A stretch of 64,000 nt of DNA from Rubrobacter tropicus (GTDB lineage: Bacteria; Actinomycetota; Rubrobacteria; Rubrobacterales; Rubrobacteraceae), in NCBI RefSeq assembly GCF_011492945.1, contig NZ_CP045119.1:2480001-2544000 (forward strand), given 5' to 3'. Below are positions 36,311 to 44,611 of the stretch, in pieces. The position numbers were made by a program, and so were the translations under genes. The first letter of the stretch is position 1. Each line of letters begins with the position of its first letter. The notes beneath the pieces are model-generated. The model was given only the letters and a program-made list of their open reading frames with translations, made no database searches and was not told where the DNA came from.

Positions 36311-36325
36311 TGCACGCCTCCCTTT

Positions 36326-36691
36326 CTAGTAAGGCCGCTCGATCCAGACGGGCTCGGGCGTGATCTCCTCTTCCGGCTTTCCTCCCGCGGAGTTGGCCTT
36401 GCTACCGCTCACGGTCAATCCCACGCGCAGCTTCATGTCTTCTTCGCAAAGGATCTGGCACGACAGCCGCTGCTTCTCCAGGAGGTCCCGCATCTGCAGG
36501 GCCAGCATCTCGGCCTGCGTCATGTCCTCCGGCTCCCCCTCCAGAAACGTCACCCGGCACGTCGTGCAGTGCGCGTAGCTCCCGCACTGGTGCTGGATGT
36601 CCACGCCCGCGTCCTCCTCGATGGCGAGGACCAGCCGCTTGCCGTCCTCTACCTCGACCGGCGCGGCGCCTTCGACCTCTAACCTGGGCAA
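36326..36691 (-). CDS. [2Fe-2S] ferredoxin
   Basis: 121 residues. Cluster ligands are C36, C42 and C45 in QCGSYAHCTTC and C78 in RLSCQILCEEDM, the plant/putidaredoxin-type CxxxxxCxxC...C set; the second Cys in the last motif is extra. The C-terminal 30 residues extend beyond the core with an EEEITPEPVWIERPY tail. It probably serves as an electron carrier for the cluster, although the monooxygenase reductase (prmB) has its own built-in [2Fe-2S] domain. 33 bp after the IclR gene. Confidence 0.85.
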   Translation of the reverse strand: MPRLEVEGAAPVEVEDGKRLVLAIEEDAGVDIQHQCGSYAHCTTCRVTFLEGEPEDMTQAEMLALQMRDLLEKQRLSCQILCEEDMKLRVGLTVSGSKANSAGGKPEEEITPEPVWIERPY

Positions 36692-36724
36692 ACCGTTCCC
36701 CTCTCGTCCCTTGATCCCGTCCCT

Positions 36725-37552
36725 CTACCGCCCGTTCTGGATCAGCGCCGACGCCTCCCGTCCGGCCCACTGCACCAGCTCGATCAGGTGCCTCTGCCCC
36801 TCCTCCCGAATGCGCCGCGGCGTCGTGGATAGCCCGATCGCCCCCTCGACCTTGCCGTTCTCGTCCATCACGGGCGCCGCCACGCAACACAGGTTCAGCG
36901 CGAACTCCTCGAAGTCCGTGGCGAGCCCCACCATCCGCGCCTTGTTGAGCTGCGCGTGCAACAGCGCCGGCTGGGTTATGGTCCTCGGCGTAAACGCCTC
37001 GAGCCCGTGATCATCGACGTAGTCGTCCACGTACCCCGACCCCTTGCCGGCGAGCAGCACCTTCCCGAGCGCGAGCGCGTGCGTGGCCCCGTGGAACCCA
37101 GGCACCACCCCGACCGGAGGCCCGTCGGGCGGCGCCTTGACCTGGGTCACGGTAACCTCACCGTCGGAGAGGACCGCCGCGTAGACGTTCCTGCTAGTCC
37201 GCTGGGCGAGCTCCGCCACTACCGGCTCGATCGTGGCGTCGAGGTCGCTGCGCGCGTTCTGCTTGAGCATCGCGACGGCGGGGCCGAGCCTGTAGCCGCC
37301 GTTCTTGGGTACTTTCTCCACATACCCCTCTTCCGCGAGGATGTGGAGCAGGTAGTAGCAGTTGGAGAGGCTCGTATCCACCTCGCGCGCCAACTGCTTG
37401 GCCGTCAGATCCTCCCCGCGCCTGCCGACGAGGTCTATGATCTTGAAGACCCGCCTGACGCTCCTGAATTTGGGTCCGGTCTCGATCTCCCGCGCCGGCG
37501 CTACGCCGCTTGGCGCTACGCCGTTTGTCTTCTCAGAAAAATGCCGCCTCAT
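36725..37552 (-). CDS. IclR-family transcriptional regulator
   Basis: 275 residues. N-terminal winged HTH (about 28-90: FRSVRRVFKIIDLVGRRGEDLTAKQLAREVDTSLSNCYYLLHILAEEGYV), then the IclR ligand domain (about 105-270) with VYAAVLSDGEVTVTQVKAP, GATHALALGKVLLAG and NLCCVAAPVMDENGKVEGAIGLSTTPRR. It heads the minus-strand operon and is divergent from prmA with a 297-bp gap. This makes it the prime candidate for control of the cluster. The 19-bp inverted repeat at 37669-37687 is centred about 60 bp upstream of the prmA transcript start, the usual place for an activator. Confidence 0.9.
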   Translation of the reverse strand: MRRHFSEKTNGVAPSGVAPAREIETGPKFRSVRRVFKIIDLVGRRGEDLTAKQLAREVDTSLSNCYYLLHILAEEGYVEKVPKNGGYRLGPAVAMLKQNARSDLDATIEPVVAELAQRTSRNVYAAVLSDGEVTVTQVKAPPDGPPVGVVPGFHGATHALALGKVLLAGKGSGYVDDYVDDHGLEAFTPRTITQPALLHAQLNKARMVGLATDFEEFALNLCCVAAPVMDENGKVEGAIGLSTTPRRIREEGQRHLIELVQWAGREASALIQNGR

Positions 37553-37668
37553 TGACGGTCACCCCGATCTCGCGCCCCTCTCGTGAGGCGCGGTGGTTGC
37601 CTTTCCCGGACCCTGATTTTGTAACATACGCTTCCACGCGCAAGCCCACCAGCGCTTTGCATGTGAAT

Positions 37669-37687
37669 TTTCTCACATTGTTGGAAA
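37669..37687. promoter_or_regulatory. Cluster operator, copy 1 (upstream of prmA)
   Basis: TTTCTCACATTGTTGGAAA: an inverted repeat of the form TTTCnnACAnTGTnnGAAA. Its centre is 25 bp upstream of the -35 box of the prmA promoter. Near-identical sites occur at 39559-39577 and 43353-43371. Confidence 0.72.
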
Positions 37688-37702
37688 AATGGCCCGGCGG
37701 CC

Positions 37703-37731
37703 TTTGCCGGGCCGGACGCCGGGCATATGAT
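37703..37731 (+). promoter_or_regulatory. prmA promoter
   Basis: TTTGCC (37703-37708), 17 bases, TATGAT (37726-37731). A good -10 with a poor -35 fits an activator-dependent promoter. Predicted start near 37738, leader about 110 bases. Confidence 0.65.
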
Positions 37732-37849
37732 GGCCTTGTAAGAAAGGGAGCTTGCGAGGAAATATCGTCGGGAAATCGGAGGAGGTGCCGGGAAGAACAC
37801 TGCCGGTAAGTACGTTTGGTAGCCGGACTCTAGAAAGGAGTCATTCTAC

Positions 37850-39487
37850 GTGGCCCGAAGAAGCGTAACCAAGGCGCACAAGAAGATCCAGGAGCTCTCC
37901 TGGGAGCCGACCTTCGTCGAGAAGGACCCGAAGTACAAGACCGATTACGTGTTGAACAAGGGTTCGCAGAAGGACCCGATGAAGCAGGTAATGCAGTCCT
38001 ACTTCACCATGCAAGAGGAGAAGGACCACAGGGTATACGGCGCCATCGACGGCGCGGTCCGTGGGAACATGTGGCGCCAGGTGCAGCCCAGGTGGATGGA
38101 GTGGCAGAAGCTCTTCCTCTCCATCATCCCCTTCCCCGAGATCTCCGCGGCAAGGGCGATGCCGCTGCTGACGGAGGCCGTGCCGAACCCCGAGATCCAC
38201 AACGGGCTCGCGTTCCAGATGATCGACGAGGTGCGCCACTCGACGATCCAGATGAACCTCAAGCGCGAGTACATGAAGAATTACATCGACCCCGCCGGCT
38301 TCGACATCACCGAGAAGGCCTTCTCCAACAACTACGCCGGCACCATCGGCCGCCAGTTCGGCGAGGGCTTCATAACGGGCGACGCGATCACCGCCTGCAA
38401 CATATATTTGCAGGTAGTCGCCGAGACCGCGTTCACCAACACCCTCTTCGTCGCCATGCCTTCGGAGGCCGCCGCGAACGGCGACTACCTGCTACCGACC
38501 GTGTTCCTCTCGGTCCAGTCCGACGAGTCTAGGCACATGAACAATGGGTACGGGACGCTCTTGATGGCGCTGGCGAACGACGAGAACAAGGATCTTATAG
38601 AGCGCGACCTGATCTACTCGCTCTGGAACCAGCACGCCGTCGTCGACGCGGCCATCGGCACGTTTATCGAGTACGGGACGAAGGATAGGCGCAAGGACCG
38701 CGAGTCCTACGCCGAGATGTGGCGCCGCTGGTACTATGACGACTACTACCGCAGCTACCTGGTACCGCTCGAGAAGTACGGCCTCAAGGTGCCCCACGAC
38801 GTGATCGAGGAGTCCTGGGATAGGATCTGGAACAAGGGCTACGTCCACCGCGTCGCCCAGTTCTTCGCGACGGGCTGGCCGGTCAACTACTGGCGCATCG
38901 ACCCGATGACGGACGAGGACTTCGAGTGGTTCGAGCACAAGTACCCGGGCTGGTACGACGAGTTCGGGGTGTGGTGGGAGCACTACCGGTCCCTCTCCGA
39001 GCCAAACGGCCACAAGCCGATAGCCTTCGAGAACACGGGCTACGTCTACCCGCACCGCTGCTGGAGCTGCATGGTGCCGTGCCTGATCCGTGAAGACACG
39101 GTGATGGATTACGTCGACGGCCAGTGGCGCACCTACTGCCACGAGTACTGCCACTGGACGGACACGGTCGCCTTCCGCGACGAGTACAAGGGCCGCCCGA
39201 CGCCGTCGATGGGCAAGATGACCGGCAAGCGCGAGTGGGAGACCCTCTACCACGGCTGGGACCTCGCCGACATCCAGAAGGACCTGGGCTACGTCCGCGA
39301 CGACGGCAAGACCCTCGTCCCCCAACCCCACGTCCAATTCGACGAGAAGAAGATGTGGACCCTCGACAGGATGAAGGGCATCGAGTTCCAGAGCCCGAAC
39401 GTCCTCCTAAACCAGATGTCCGACGAAGAGCGCGAGAAGCACATGGCGGAGTACAAGGCAGGCTTCACCATAAACTCGAGCTACTAA
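37850..39487 (+). CDS. prmA: Propane 2-monooxygenase, hydroxylase large subunit
   Basis: 545 residues from a GTG at 37850 with AAAGGAG upstream. The diiron ligands are E97 (PFPEISAAR), E127 and H130 (IDEVRHS), E192 (VVAETAF), E226 and H229 (SDESRHM), the two ExxH pairs of soluble diiron monooxygenases. The sequence is very like actinobacterial PrmA/MimA ([58 protein letters not shown]). It hydroxylates propane, and in some relatives acetone or phenol. It is followed by its own strong terminator, so the rest of the enzyme is made from a second promoter. Confidence 0.95.
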   Translation: MARRSVTKAHKKIQELSWEPTFVEKDPKYKTDYVLNKGSQKDPMKQVMQSYFTMQEEKDHRVYGAIDGAVRGNMWRQVQPRWMEWQKLFLSIIPFPEISAARAMPLLTEAVPNPEIHNGLAFQMIDEVRHSTIQMNLKREYMKNYIDPAGFDITEKAFSNNYAGTIGRQFGEGFITGDAITACNIYLQVVAETAFTNTLFVAMPSEAAANGDYLLPTVFLSVQSDESRHMNNGYGTLLMALANDENKDLIERDLIYSLWNQHAVVDAAIGTFIEYGTKDRRKDRESYAEMWRRWYYDDYYRSYLVPLEKYGLKVPHDVIEESWDRIWNKGYVHRVAQFFATGWPVNYWRIDPMTDEDFEWFEHKYPGWYDEFGVWWEHYRSLSEPNGHKPIAFENTGYVYPHRCWSCMVPCLIREDTVMDYVDGQWRTYCHEYCHWTDTVAFRDEYKGRPTPSMGKMTGKREWETLYHGWDLADIQKDLGYVRDDGKTLVPQPHVQFDEKKMWTLDRMKGIEFQSPNVLLNQMSDEEREKHMAEYKAGFTINSSY

Positions 39488-39509
39488 CCGTCCACGACGT
39501 CCCAAAGCA

Positions 39510-39542
39510 GGGAGCGGCCGGAGGTTCGGCCGCTCCCTTTTT
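39510..39542 (+). terminator. Rho-independent terminator after prmA
   Basis: GGGAGCGGCC (39510-39519) pairs with GGCCGCTCCC (39528-39537) around an 8-base loop and is followed by TTTTT. A textbook intrinsic terminator separating prmA from prmBCD. Confidence 0.9.
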
Positions 39543-39558
39543 CGCGCCGAAACGGCAC

Positions 39559-39577
39559 TTTCCAACATTGTCGTAAG
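39559..39577. promoter_or_regulatory. Cluster operator, copy 2 (upstream of prmB)
   Basis: TTTCCAACATTGTCGTAAG: matches TTTCnnACAnTGTnnGAAA at 13 of 14 defined positions... the right arm ends TAAG instead of GAAA. It lies 82 bp upstream of the best prmB promoter and 30 bp upstream of a weaker one (TTGTCC, 16 bases, TAGGAA). Confidence 0.6.
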
Positions 39578-39639
39578 ACCCCGTTTTGCCCCTTCATTGT
39601 CCACGCATTCCAACGCGGTAGGAATCGCGGGGCGCAATT

Positions 39640-39668
39640 TTGACCGGTCCGTGTTGTGCGCTTAGGAT
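39640..39668 (+). promoter_or_regulatory. prmBCD promoter
   Basis: TTGACC (39640-39645), 17 bases, TAGGAT (39663-39668). A better -35 than the prmA promoter. Predicted start near 39675, leader about 70 bases. Confidence 0.6.
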
Positions 39669-39744
39669 CGATATCGAGGAAGGGGTTTTCGGATCATACG
39701 GGCGGCGCGGCCGTCCGCTTACCGGAGGAGTTGGTCAGGGCATT

Positions 39745-40833
39745 ATGGGAGAGAAGCACATGGTTCGCTTCGAGCCGGTCGGGGTCGAGATAGAGGTCGA
39801 CGAGGAGGAGACGATCCTCGACGCGGCCTTCCGCCACGGCGTCATGCTTATGCACGGCTGCAAGGAGGGTCAGTGCTCGGCGTGCAAGTCCTTCCTGCTC
39901 GACGGAGACCTCGAGATGGGACGCTTCTCCACGTTCGCCCTCAACGAGACGGAGGAAGAAGAGGGCTACGTGCTGTTGTGCAAGTCCCACGCCTACAGCG
40001 ACCTCGAGGTCGAGCTCCTCAGCTACCACGAGGACATGCTCAACACGGGCATCCCGATCCAGCTCGTCTTCGCCGAGGTCGGGGAGATAGAGGATCTCAC
40101 CCACGACATAAAGCGGCTCGTCTTGAAGCTCGTCGACCCGCCCGAGATGAACTTCAAGCCCGGGCAGTACGCCGAGATCTACATCCCCGGCACGGACACG
40201 CACCGGGCCTACTCGATGGCGAATACGCCTTCTTCCGACGATCGGGCGGAGTTCATAATCAAGATCTACCCCGGCGGGCGGTTCTCGGGGCTTCTTGACG
40301 GGGAGCTGTCGGTCGGGGACAAGATGAAGATAAAGGTGCCGTTCGGGATGTTCATGCTGCACGAGAAGTCCGAGGCGGACATCGTGTTCGTCGGCGGCGG
40401 TTCCGGGATGGCCCCGATATGGTCGATCCTCAACCACATGGTCGAGAAGAGCATCGACCGCAAGGCCACCTTCTACTACGGCGCCCGCACCGAAAAGGAC
40501 CTCTTCTTTCTCGACGAGCTGGCGGCGATGGAGCAGAAGCTGCCCGACTTCCGGTTCGTGCCGGCCCTCTCCGAGCCCGACGAAGACGGGGACTGGGAAG
40601 GCGAGACGGGGGTCATCACGGACGTGGTCGGGCGTCTCGAAGGCGACCTCGGCGGGACCGAGGCGTACCTGGCCGGACCGCCGCCGATGATCGACGCGGC
40701 GATCCCGGTGTTGCAGATGAAGGGCGTCGACGAGGAGCACATCTACTTCGACAAGTTCACCACCACGGGCGAGTCTGAGGGCTCCGAGCAGAAAGAAGAG
40801 GCCGGACCCCGCTTCCCCGGCCCGGCCGGGTAG
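39745..40833 (+). CDS. prmB: Propane monooxygenase reductase
   Basis: 362 residues from ATG 39745 (another ATG at 39760 has a better ribosome site; the opening MGEKHMVRFEPVG fits the family). The N-terminal [2Fe-2S] domain has C39, C44, C47 (GCKEGQCSAC) and C79; the FAD-binding motif is RAYS at 154-157, and the NADH-binding loop is GGGSGMAP at 217-224, ending PPPMIDAA. It moves electrons from NADH to the diiron site of prmA. Downstream, 133 bp before prmC, no terminator is evident, so prmBCD are probably one unit. Confidence 0.93.
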   Translation: MGEKHMVRFEPVGVEIEVDEEETILDAAFRHGVMLMHGCKEGQCSACKSFLLDGDLEMGRFSTFALNETEEEEGYVLLCKSHAYSDLEVELLSYHEDMLNTGIPIQLVFAEVGEIEDLTHDIKRLVLKLVDPPEMNFKPGQYAEIYIPGTDTHRAYSMANTPSSDDRAEFIIKIYPGGRFSGLLDGELSVGDKMKIKVPFGMFMLHEKSEADIVFVGGGSGMAPIWSILNHMVEKSIDRKATFYYGARTEKDLFFLDELAAMEQKLPDFRFVPALSEPDEDGDWEGETGVITDVVGRLEGDLGGTEAYLAGPPPMIDAAIPVLQMKGVDEEHIYFDKFTTTGESEGSEQKEEAGPRFPGPAG

Positions 40834-40966
40834 CGTGGCGCGCGGGGAGAGGAGGACGCCGACGTAGTAGGGGTGGGTATCGGCGTCCGTCCAGAAAGGA
40901 GGCGACACACCAGGAGAATTAGGCGCTCGTAGCACACAGCCAAACGGGAAAGGAGGTCGCCACAAG

Positions 40967-42106
40967 GTGACCGAAGAGAAGGCAATTACCGAGGGCGTTG
41001 GCAGGGGAGAGCGTAGCCTGCCCCCCATCCGTCTGACGGACGCCGAGGCCGGCGCGGCCGTGTTCGCGGGGTCCAACAGCCGCAAATACAACTACTTCGA
41101 GCCCAAGGGGCGCAGGGCCAGTCACTACGAAGACGTTACGGTGGACGTCCAGCCCGACCCCGAGAAATACCTGACGCAGGGTTGGATCCTTGGCTGGCCC
41201 AACGGGGACCTTGGCTACGATCCCAAGTGGACCAAGATAAAGTCGTCCAACTGGCACGAGTTCCGCGACCCCAACGAGGAGTGGGAGAAGACGTTCTATA
41301 TCAACAACTCCAACTCCATACGCCAGATCCAGCAGAGCATCGAGGACGCCAAGTCCGAGAACATCTTCGAGGACTGGAGCAGGGACTGGCTGAACATCCT
41401 CGCCAGGCACGTCAGCACCTGGTCGCACGCCGACCACGGCCTCGGGATGTACGTCTTCATGCCGGCCCAGCGGGCGGCGATGAGCAACATGCTAAACAAC
41501 GCCATCGCCGTTAACTGCATGCACAAGCTCCGCACGGCCCAGGACATCCTTCTCTACAACCTGGAGCTGACGGAGATCTTCGGCGAGGACGTCTTCGACG
41601 GCGCCGCGCACAAAGACACCTGGATGAACGATCCGTCCTGGCAGGGCGTGCGAGAGAACGTCGAACGCATCATGAACGAGAAGGACTGGGCAGAGACGGT
41701 CTTCGCCGCCAACATAGTCTTCGAGCCGCTCGTCGGCGAGCTCTTCCGCAGCCAGTTCGTGATGCGCTTCGCGGCCCCCAACGGCGACTTTTTGACGCCC
41801 TCGATCATCGGTGTCAGCGAGCGCGAGTTCAACGACAGGGACCTGCGCTACAGCAAGGAGATGTACCGGGTCATGGGCGCGGACGAGGTCCACGGCGAGG
41901 CGAACCGCGAGCTCATGCAGGAGTGGCTGGCGAAGTGGACGCCCTACAGCGTCGCCGCCGCCAAGGGCCTGGAGCCGCTGTGGTCCGAGCCGGAGACCAA
42001 GCCCGCCGCGGCAAGCTTCGAGACGGCCTACGAGAGAGTCCAGACCCGGTTCGAGGGCATCCTCTCGGACCTCGAACTGCGGATGCCGCAGGAGGTGACG
42101 GCGTGA
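40967..42106 (+). CDS. prmC: Propane monooxygenase, hydroxylase small subunit
   Basis: 379 residues from a GTG at 40967 with AAGGAGG upstream. Recognised by the beta-subunit blocks RKYNYFEPKGRRASHYEDVTVDVQPDPEKYLTQGW, SRDWLNILARHVSTWSHADHGLGMYVFMPAQRAAMSNMLNNAIAVNCMHKLRTAQD and ANIVFEPLVGELFRSQFVMRFAAPNGDFLTPSIIG. It has the helical fold of prmA but no diiron ligands and forms the (alpha-beta)2 hydroxylase. Its stop overlaps the GTG of prmD (GTGA). Confidence 0.93.
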   Translation: MTEEKAITEGVGRGERSLPPIRLTDAEAGAAVFAGSNSRKYNYFEPKGRRASHYEDVTVDVQPDPEKYLTQGWILGWPNGDLGYDPKWTKIKSSNWHEFRDPNEEWEKTFYINNSNSIRQIQQSIEDAKSENIFEDWSRDWLNILARHVSTWSHADHGLGMYVFMPAQRAAMSNMLNNAIAVNCMHKLRTAQDILLYNLELTEIFGEDVFDGAAHKDTWMNDPSWQGVRENVERIMNEKDWAETVFAANIVFEPLVGELFRSQFVMRFAAPNGDFLTPSIIGVSEREFNDRDLRYSKEMYRVMGADEVHGEANRELMQEWLAKWTPYSVAAAKGLEPLWSEPETKPAAASFETAYERVQTRFEGILSDLELRMPQEVTA

Positions 42107-42480
42107 CCGGGGGCACCGAACAACGGTTCAAGAACGAGCGCACCGCGTCGGGCAGGTGCGGGGTCACGTTCAGCGCCGGCGTGGAAGGCAACGTTATCGC
42201 CGAGCTCATGGGCGAGAAAGAGGGCGTGGAGGTCACCAAGTACCCGGCCATGATCCGGATAGACGCCAACGACAAGCTCGAGTTCGTGATGGAGGACATA
42301 GCCGACGCCCTCGGCGAGGAGGAGTTCACCACCAACGACTTCGAGATCGAGACCTCGACCCACTACGGTCGCATGGTCCGCCTCGACGACCGCGTCCTCC
42401 TCTTCGCCAACCCCGAGGACGCCGCCGAATACCTGGGCTTCGAGCCCCCGGACGACGACGAACCGCAACTGCCGGCCTGA
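42103..42480 (+). CDS. prmD: Propane monooxygenase coupling/effector protein
   Basis: 125 residues from the GTG at 42103, overlapping the prmC stop. It is the MmoB/DmpM-like regulatory protein: CGVTFSAGVEGNVIAELMGEKEGVEVTKYPAMIRIDANDKLEFVMEDIADALGEEEFTTNDFEIETSTHYGRMVRLDDRVLLFANPEDAAEYLGF. It binds the hydroxylase near the diiron site and tunes electron transfer and substrate access; no cofactor. Acidic C-terminal tail. Confidence 0.92.
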   Translation: MTGGTEQRFKNERTASGRCGVTFSAGVEGNVIAELMGEKEGVEVTKYPAMIRIDANDKLEFVMEDIADALGEEEFTTNDFEIETSTHYGRMVRLDDRVLLFANPEDAAEYLGFEPPDDDEPQLPA

Positions 42481-42497
42481 CCGAGGGCCAAAGGTAG

Positions 42498-42537
42498 AAG
42501 GCCTGCGGTCTCCCGCACGGGAGACCGCCGGCCTTTT
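42498..42537 (+). terminator. Rho-independent terminator after prmBCD
   Basis: AAGGCC-T-GCGGTCTCCCG (42498-42515) pairs with CGGGAGACCGC-C-GGCCTT (42518-42535), with a two-base loop and one mismatch; TTTT closes it. It is symmetrical enough to serve the minus-strand genes as well. Confidence 0.88.
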
Positions 42538-42604
42538 GCATCCCCCCGAGATGCACCCGGCTACGGCGGTTTGCGCGTGGGACCAGCCCCGGCGTCGTCT
42601 TACT

Positions 42605-42874
42605 TCAGGGCCGGTGAGAGAGCGCCTTGACGACGTTTCGGGGGCTCGGGAGGCGTTCCACGCCCGGCCATCCGCGGCTGAGCAGCCCGCCACCGCGTCC
42701 GACGTAGGAGATGATCACGGACGTAGGACCATCGTCCCCGAAGCTGACCATCAGGTAGTACTTGCCGTGCGCCCCGATAACCGCGCCGGACGGCGCGCCC
42801 CCCTCCCGAACCTCCCATCCGAGCCGGGCGAGCTCACCGCGCACCTCGGCCCTGCTCTCCCCACGAGAAGCCAC
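42605..42874 (-). CDS. Small unknown protein
   Basis: 89 residues from a GTG at 42874, with GGGAGGA four bases upstream. It opens VASRGESRAEVRGELARLGWEVREGGAPSGAVIGAHGKYYLMVSFGD, followed by TSVIISYVGRGGGLLSRGWPGVERLPSPRNVVKALSHRP. No Cys and no membrane segment. Probably cotranscribed with 42931-43239 (56 bp upstream on the same strand). Function unknown; the ribosome site and location inside the propane cluster argue that it is real. Confidence 0.6.
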   Translation of the reverse strand: MASRGESRAEVRGELARLGWEVREGGAPSGAVIGAHGKYYLMVSFGDDGPTSVIISYVGRGGGLLSRGWPGVERLPSPRNVVKALSHRP

Positions 42875-42930
42875 GCGTCCTCCCGCTCCGGAAGACTGGA
42901 CCGTTTCGCCGGCTTCCGGGTTGCCGCCCT

Positions 42931-43239
42931 TCAGCCGTTGCCCGACCGGGGCGCCAGGTCGCGCTCTTTGAGGCGCAGAATCTCTCTGGTGAACTCTTCG
43001 GGGGTGTCGGCCTTCTCGTAGGCGCCGGCGATATCCTCTATATCCCTGCGGTTCATCAAGAGGTACTCCCAGCCGTCCTTGGTGTGAAGGCCCTCGAAGG
43101 CGCAGACCGCCATCGCCACGGTGTTCCACGGGTCCTCGGTCCCGTTCTCGTGGCACATGTACAGCATCCTGCCGGCCTTGAGGGTGCGTTCCCCGAACAC
43201 CCTCGGCTCCGTGCGCCTGTTCGCGTGATCCCCGAGCAT
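42931..43239 (-). CDS. Small unknown protein of the propane cluster
   Basis: 102 residues from ATG 43239 with AAAGGAG upstream. Sequence features: RTLKAGRMLYMCHENGTEDPWNTVAMAVCAFEGLHTKDGWEYLLMNRRDIEDIAGAYEKADTPEEFTREILRLKERD. Two Cys and an acidic C-terminal helix are seen, but no known motif. It is divergent from the amidohydrolase at 43571, and operator copy 3 lies in the shared gap, so it may respond to the same regulator. Function unknown. Confidence 0.65.
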   Translation of the reverse strand: MLGDHANRRTEPRVFGERTLKAGRMLYMCHENGTEDPWNTVAMAVCAFEGLHTKDGWEYLLMNRRDIEDIAGAYEKADTPEEFTREILRLKERDLAPRSGNG

Positions 43240-43352
43240 CCCGGACTCCTTTCGTGGATGGGCGGCGACAGACGGTCGCGTTCCCCGGTGAACGTCCCCC
43301 GCTTGCAACAGTCTATACAGAACGGGTTCCCATGTCCCCACTCCCCGGCGTT

Positions 43353-43371
43353 TTTCTTACATTGTCGGAAA
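43353..43371. promoter_or_regulatory. Cluster operator, copy 3 (upstream of amidohydrolase operon)
   Basis: TTTCTTACATTGTCGGAAA: the best match to TTTCnnACAnTGTnnGAAA. Its centre is 23 bp upstream of the -35 box of the promoter that follows, nearly the same distance as at prmA (25 bp). It also faces the divergent gene 42931-43239. Confidence 0.72.
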
Positions 43372-43384
43372 GCCGGGGGCGTTG

Positions 43385-43414
43385 TTGCCCCGGGTCGAGG
43401 GTTGACCCTATAAT
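43385..43414 (+). promoter_or_regulatory. Promoter of the amidohydrolase-groEL operon
   Basis: TTGCCC (43385-43390), 18 bases, TATAAT (43409-43414). Like prmA, it has a good -10 and a weak -35. Predicted start near 43421; the leader of about 150 bases has no evident hairpin or ORF. Confidence 0.65.
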
Positions 43415-43570
43415 CACGTACGTCTCAACTCGGGGAAAGGAGAGAATCGGTTCGAGGATTCGCGCAACCTTTGAGGGCCGGGTAAGCACTGTTCGTTGCC
43501 CGGTGTATGCGTATGGATAGGAGATGCGTCTGGCTGGGGAGCGGCGTATCTGATAGGGAGAGGAGATCTT

Positions 43571-44611
43571 TTGTACGAAAAGGACGGCGAGAAGTATTTC
43601 GTGGTGGACGGCCACGTCCACTACTGGGACGCCAGCCCGGAGAACACCTCCAACAGGTACGGTGAGGGCTTCATAAGCTGCTTCTACGATTACCACAAGA
43701 ACCTCAGCCCCGAAGAGTACGTCTGGGACTACGACAAGTACCGCAAGTACTCCGAAGAGGACATGATGCACGACCTCTTCGAGATCGGTTACGTCGACAA
43801 GGCCATCTTCCAGTCCACCTACCTCACGGACTTCTATGGCAAGGGTTTCAACACCACAGAGCGGAACGCGATCCTCAGGGACAAGTACCCGGACAAATTC
43901 ATCCTGAACGGCTCCTTCGAGCCCAGGCGCGGCGAGGTCGGCCTCAAGGAGTTCGAGGACAAGTTCAACAAGTACAACTTCACGGGCGTCAAGCTCTACA
44001 CGGCGGAGTGGCACGAGGACTCCCGCGGCTGGAAGCTAGACGACTACTGGTCCATGAAGCACCTCGAAAAGTGCATGGAGCTTGGGATCAGGAACGTCCA
44101 CGTCCACAAGGGGCCGACGATCTGGCCGCTAAACAAGGACGCCTTCGACGTGGCCGACGTGGACCGCATAGCAAGCGAGTTCCCCGACCTCAACTTCATA
44201 GTCGAGCACGTGGGGTTGCCGAGGCTGGAGGACTTCTGCTGGATAGGTACGCAGGAGCCCAACGTCTACGGCGGGCTCGCCGTGGCAATGCCGTTCATCC
44301 ACGCCAAGCCCAGGTACTTCGCCCAGATCATCGGCGAGCTGTTGTACTGGCTCGGGGAGGACAAGATCCTCTTCGCCAGCGACTACGCGCTCTGGCAGCC
44401 GAAGTGGCTCGTCGAGATGTTCGTGGACTTCAAGTACCCGGAGGACGCGGAGTTCGACGACTACGCCGAGATCACGCCCGACATCAAGCGCAAGGTCCTC
44501 GGCCTGAACGCCGCGGCCCTCTACGACATCGAGGTCCCCGCGGAGATGCAGGCCGTAACCGCCGACCACGGCACGGGTCCCGTCGCCGCCGAGCCGGTCT
44601 CTCCGGCCTGA
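43571..44611 (+). CDS. Amidohydrolase-2 family protein (copy 2)
   Basis: 346 residues from a TTG at 43571 with GAGGAG five bases upstream (an earlier frame start at 43496 lacks a ribosome site). The metal motif DGHVHYWD is intact, followed by FNFTGVKLYTAEWHED, RNVHVHKGPTIWPLNKDAFDVADVDRIASEFPDLNFIVEHVGLPRLEDFCW and ILFASDYALWQPKWLVEMF, giving HxH, two later His and the final Asp of the ACMSD-like group. Orthologues are regular members of propane and related monooxygenase operons. Its stop overlaps the start of the MIP18-like gene by one base. Confidence 0.85.
   Translation: MYEKDGEKYFVVDGHVHYWDASPENTSNRYGEGFISCFYDYHKNLSPEEYVWDYDKYRKYSEEDMMHDLFEIGYVDKAIFQSTYLTDFYGKGFNTTERNAILRDKYPDKFILNGSFEPRRGEVGLKEFEDKFNKYNFTGVKLYTAEWHEDSRGWKLDDYWSMKHLEKCMELGIRNVHVHKGPTIWPLNKDAFDVADVDRIASEFPDLNFIVEHVGLPRLEDFCWIGTQEPNVYGGLAVAMPFIHAKPRYFAQIIGELLYWLGEDKILFASDYALWQPKWLVEMFVDFKYPEDAEFDDYAEITPDIKRKVLGLNAAALYDIEVPAEMQAVTADHGTGPVAAEPVSPA

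Noticed and set aside
37690..37708. Possible sigma-54 promoter TGGCCCG...TTTGC upstream of prmA
   Set aside because: The distance between GG and GC elements is about three bases too long; a sigma-70-type TTTGCC-17-TATGAT promoter fits better.
39694..41091. Long minus-strand open frame of 465 codons opposite prmB
   Set aside because: It is the codon-bias shadow of prmB on the other strand; composition is unnatural (D, V, L, H, R rich) and prmB itself has all expected cofactor motifs.
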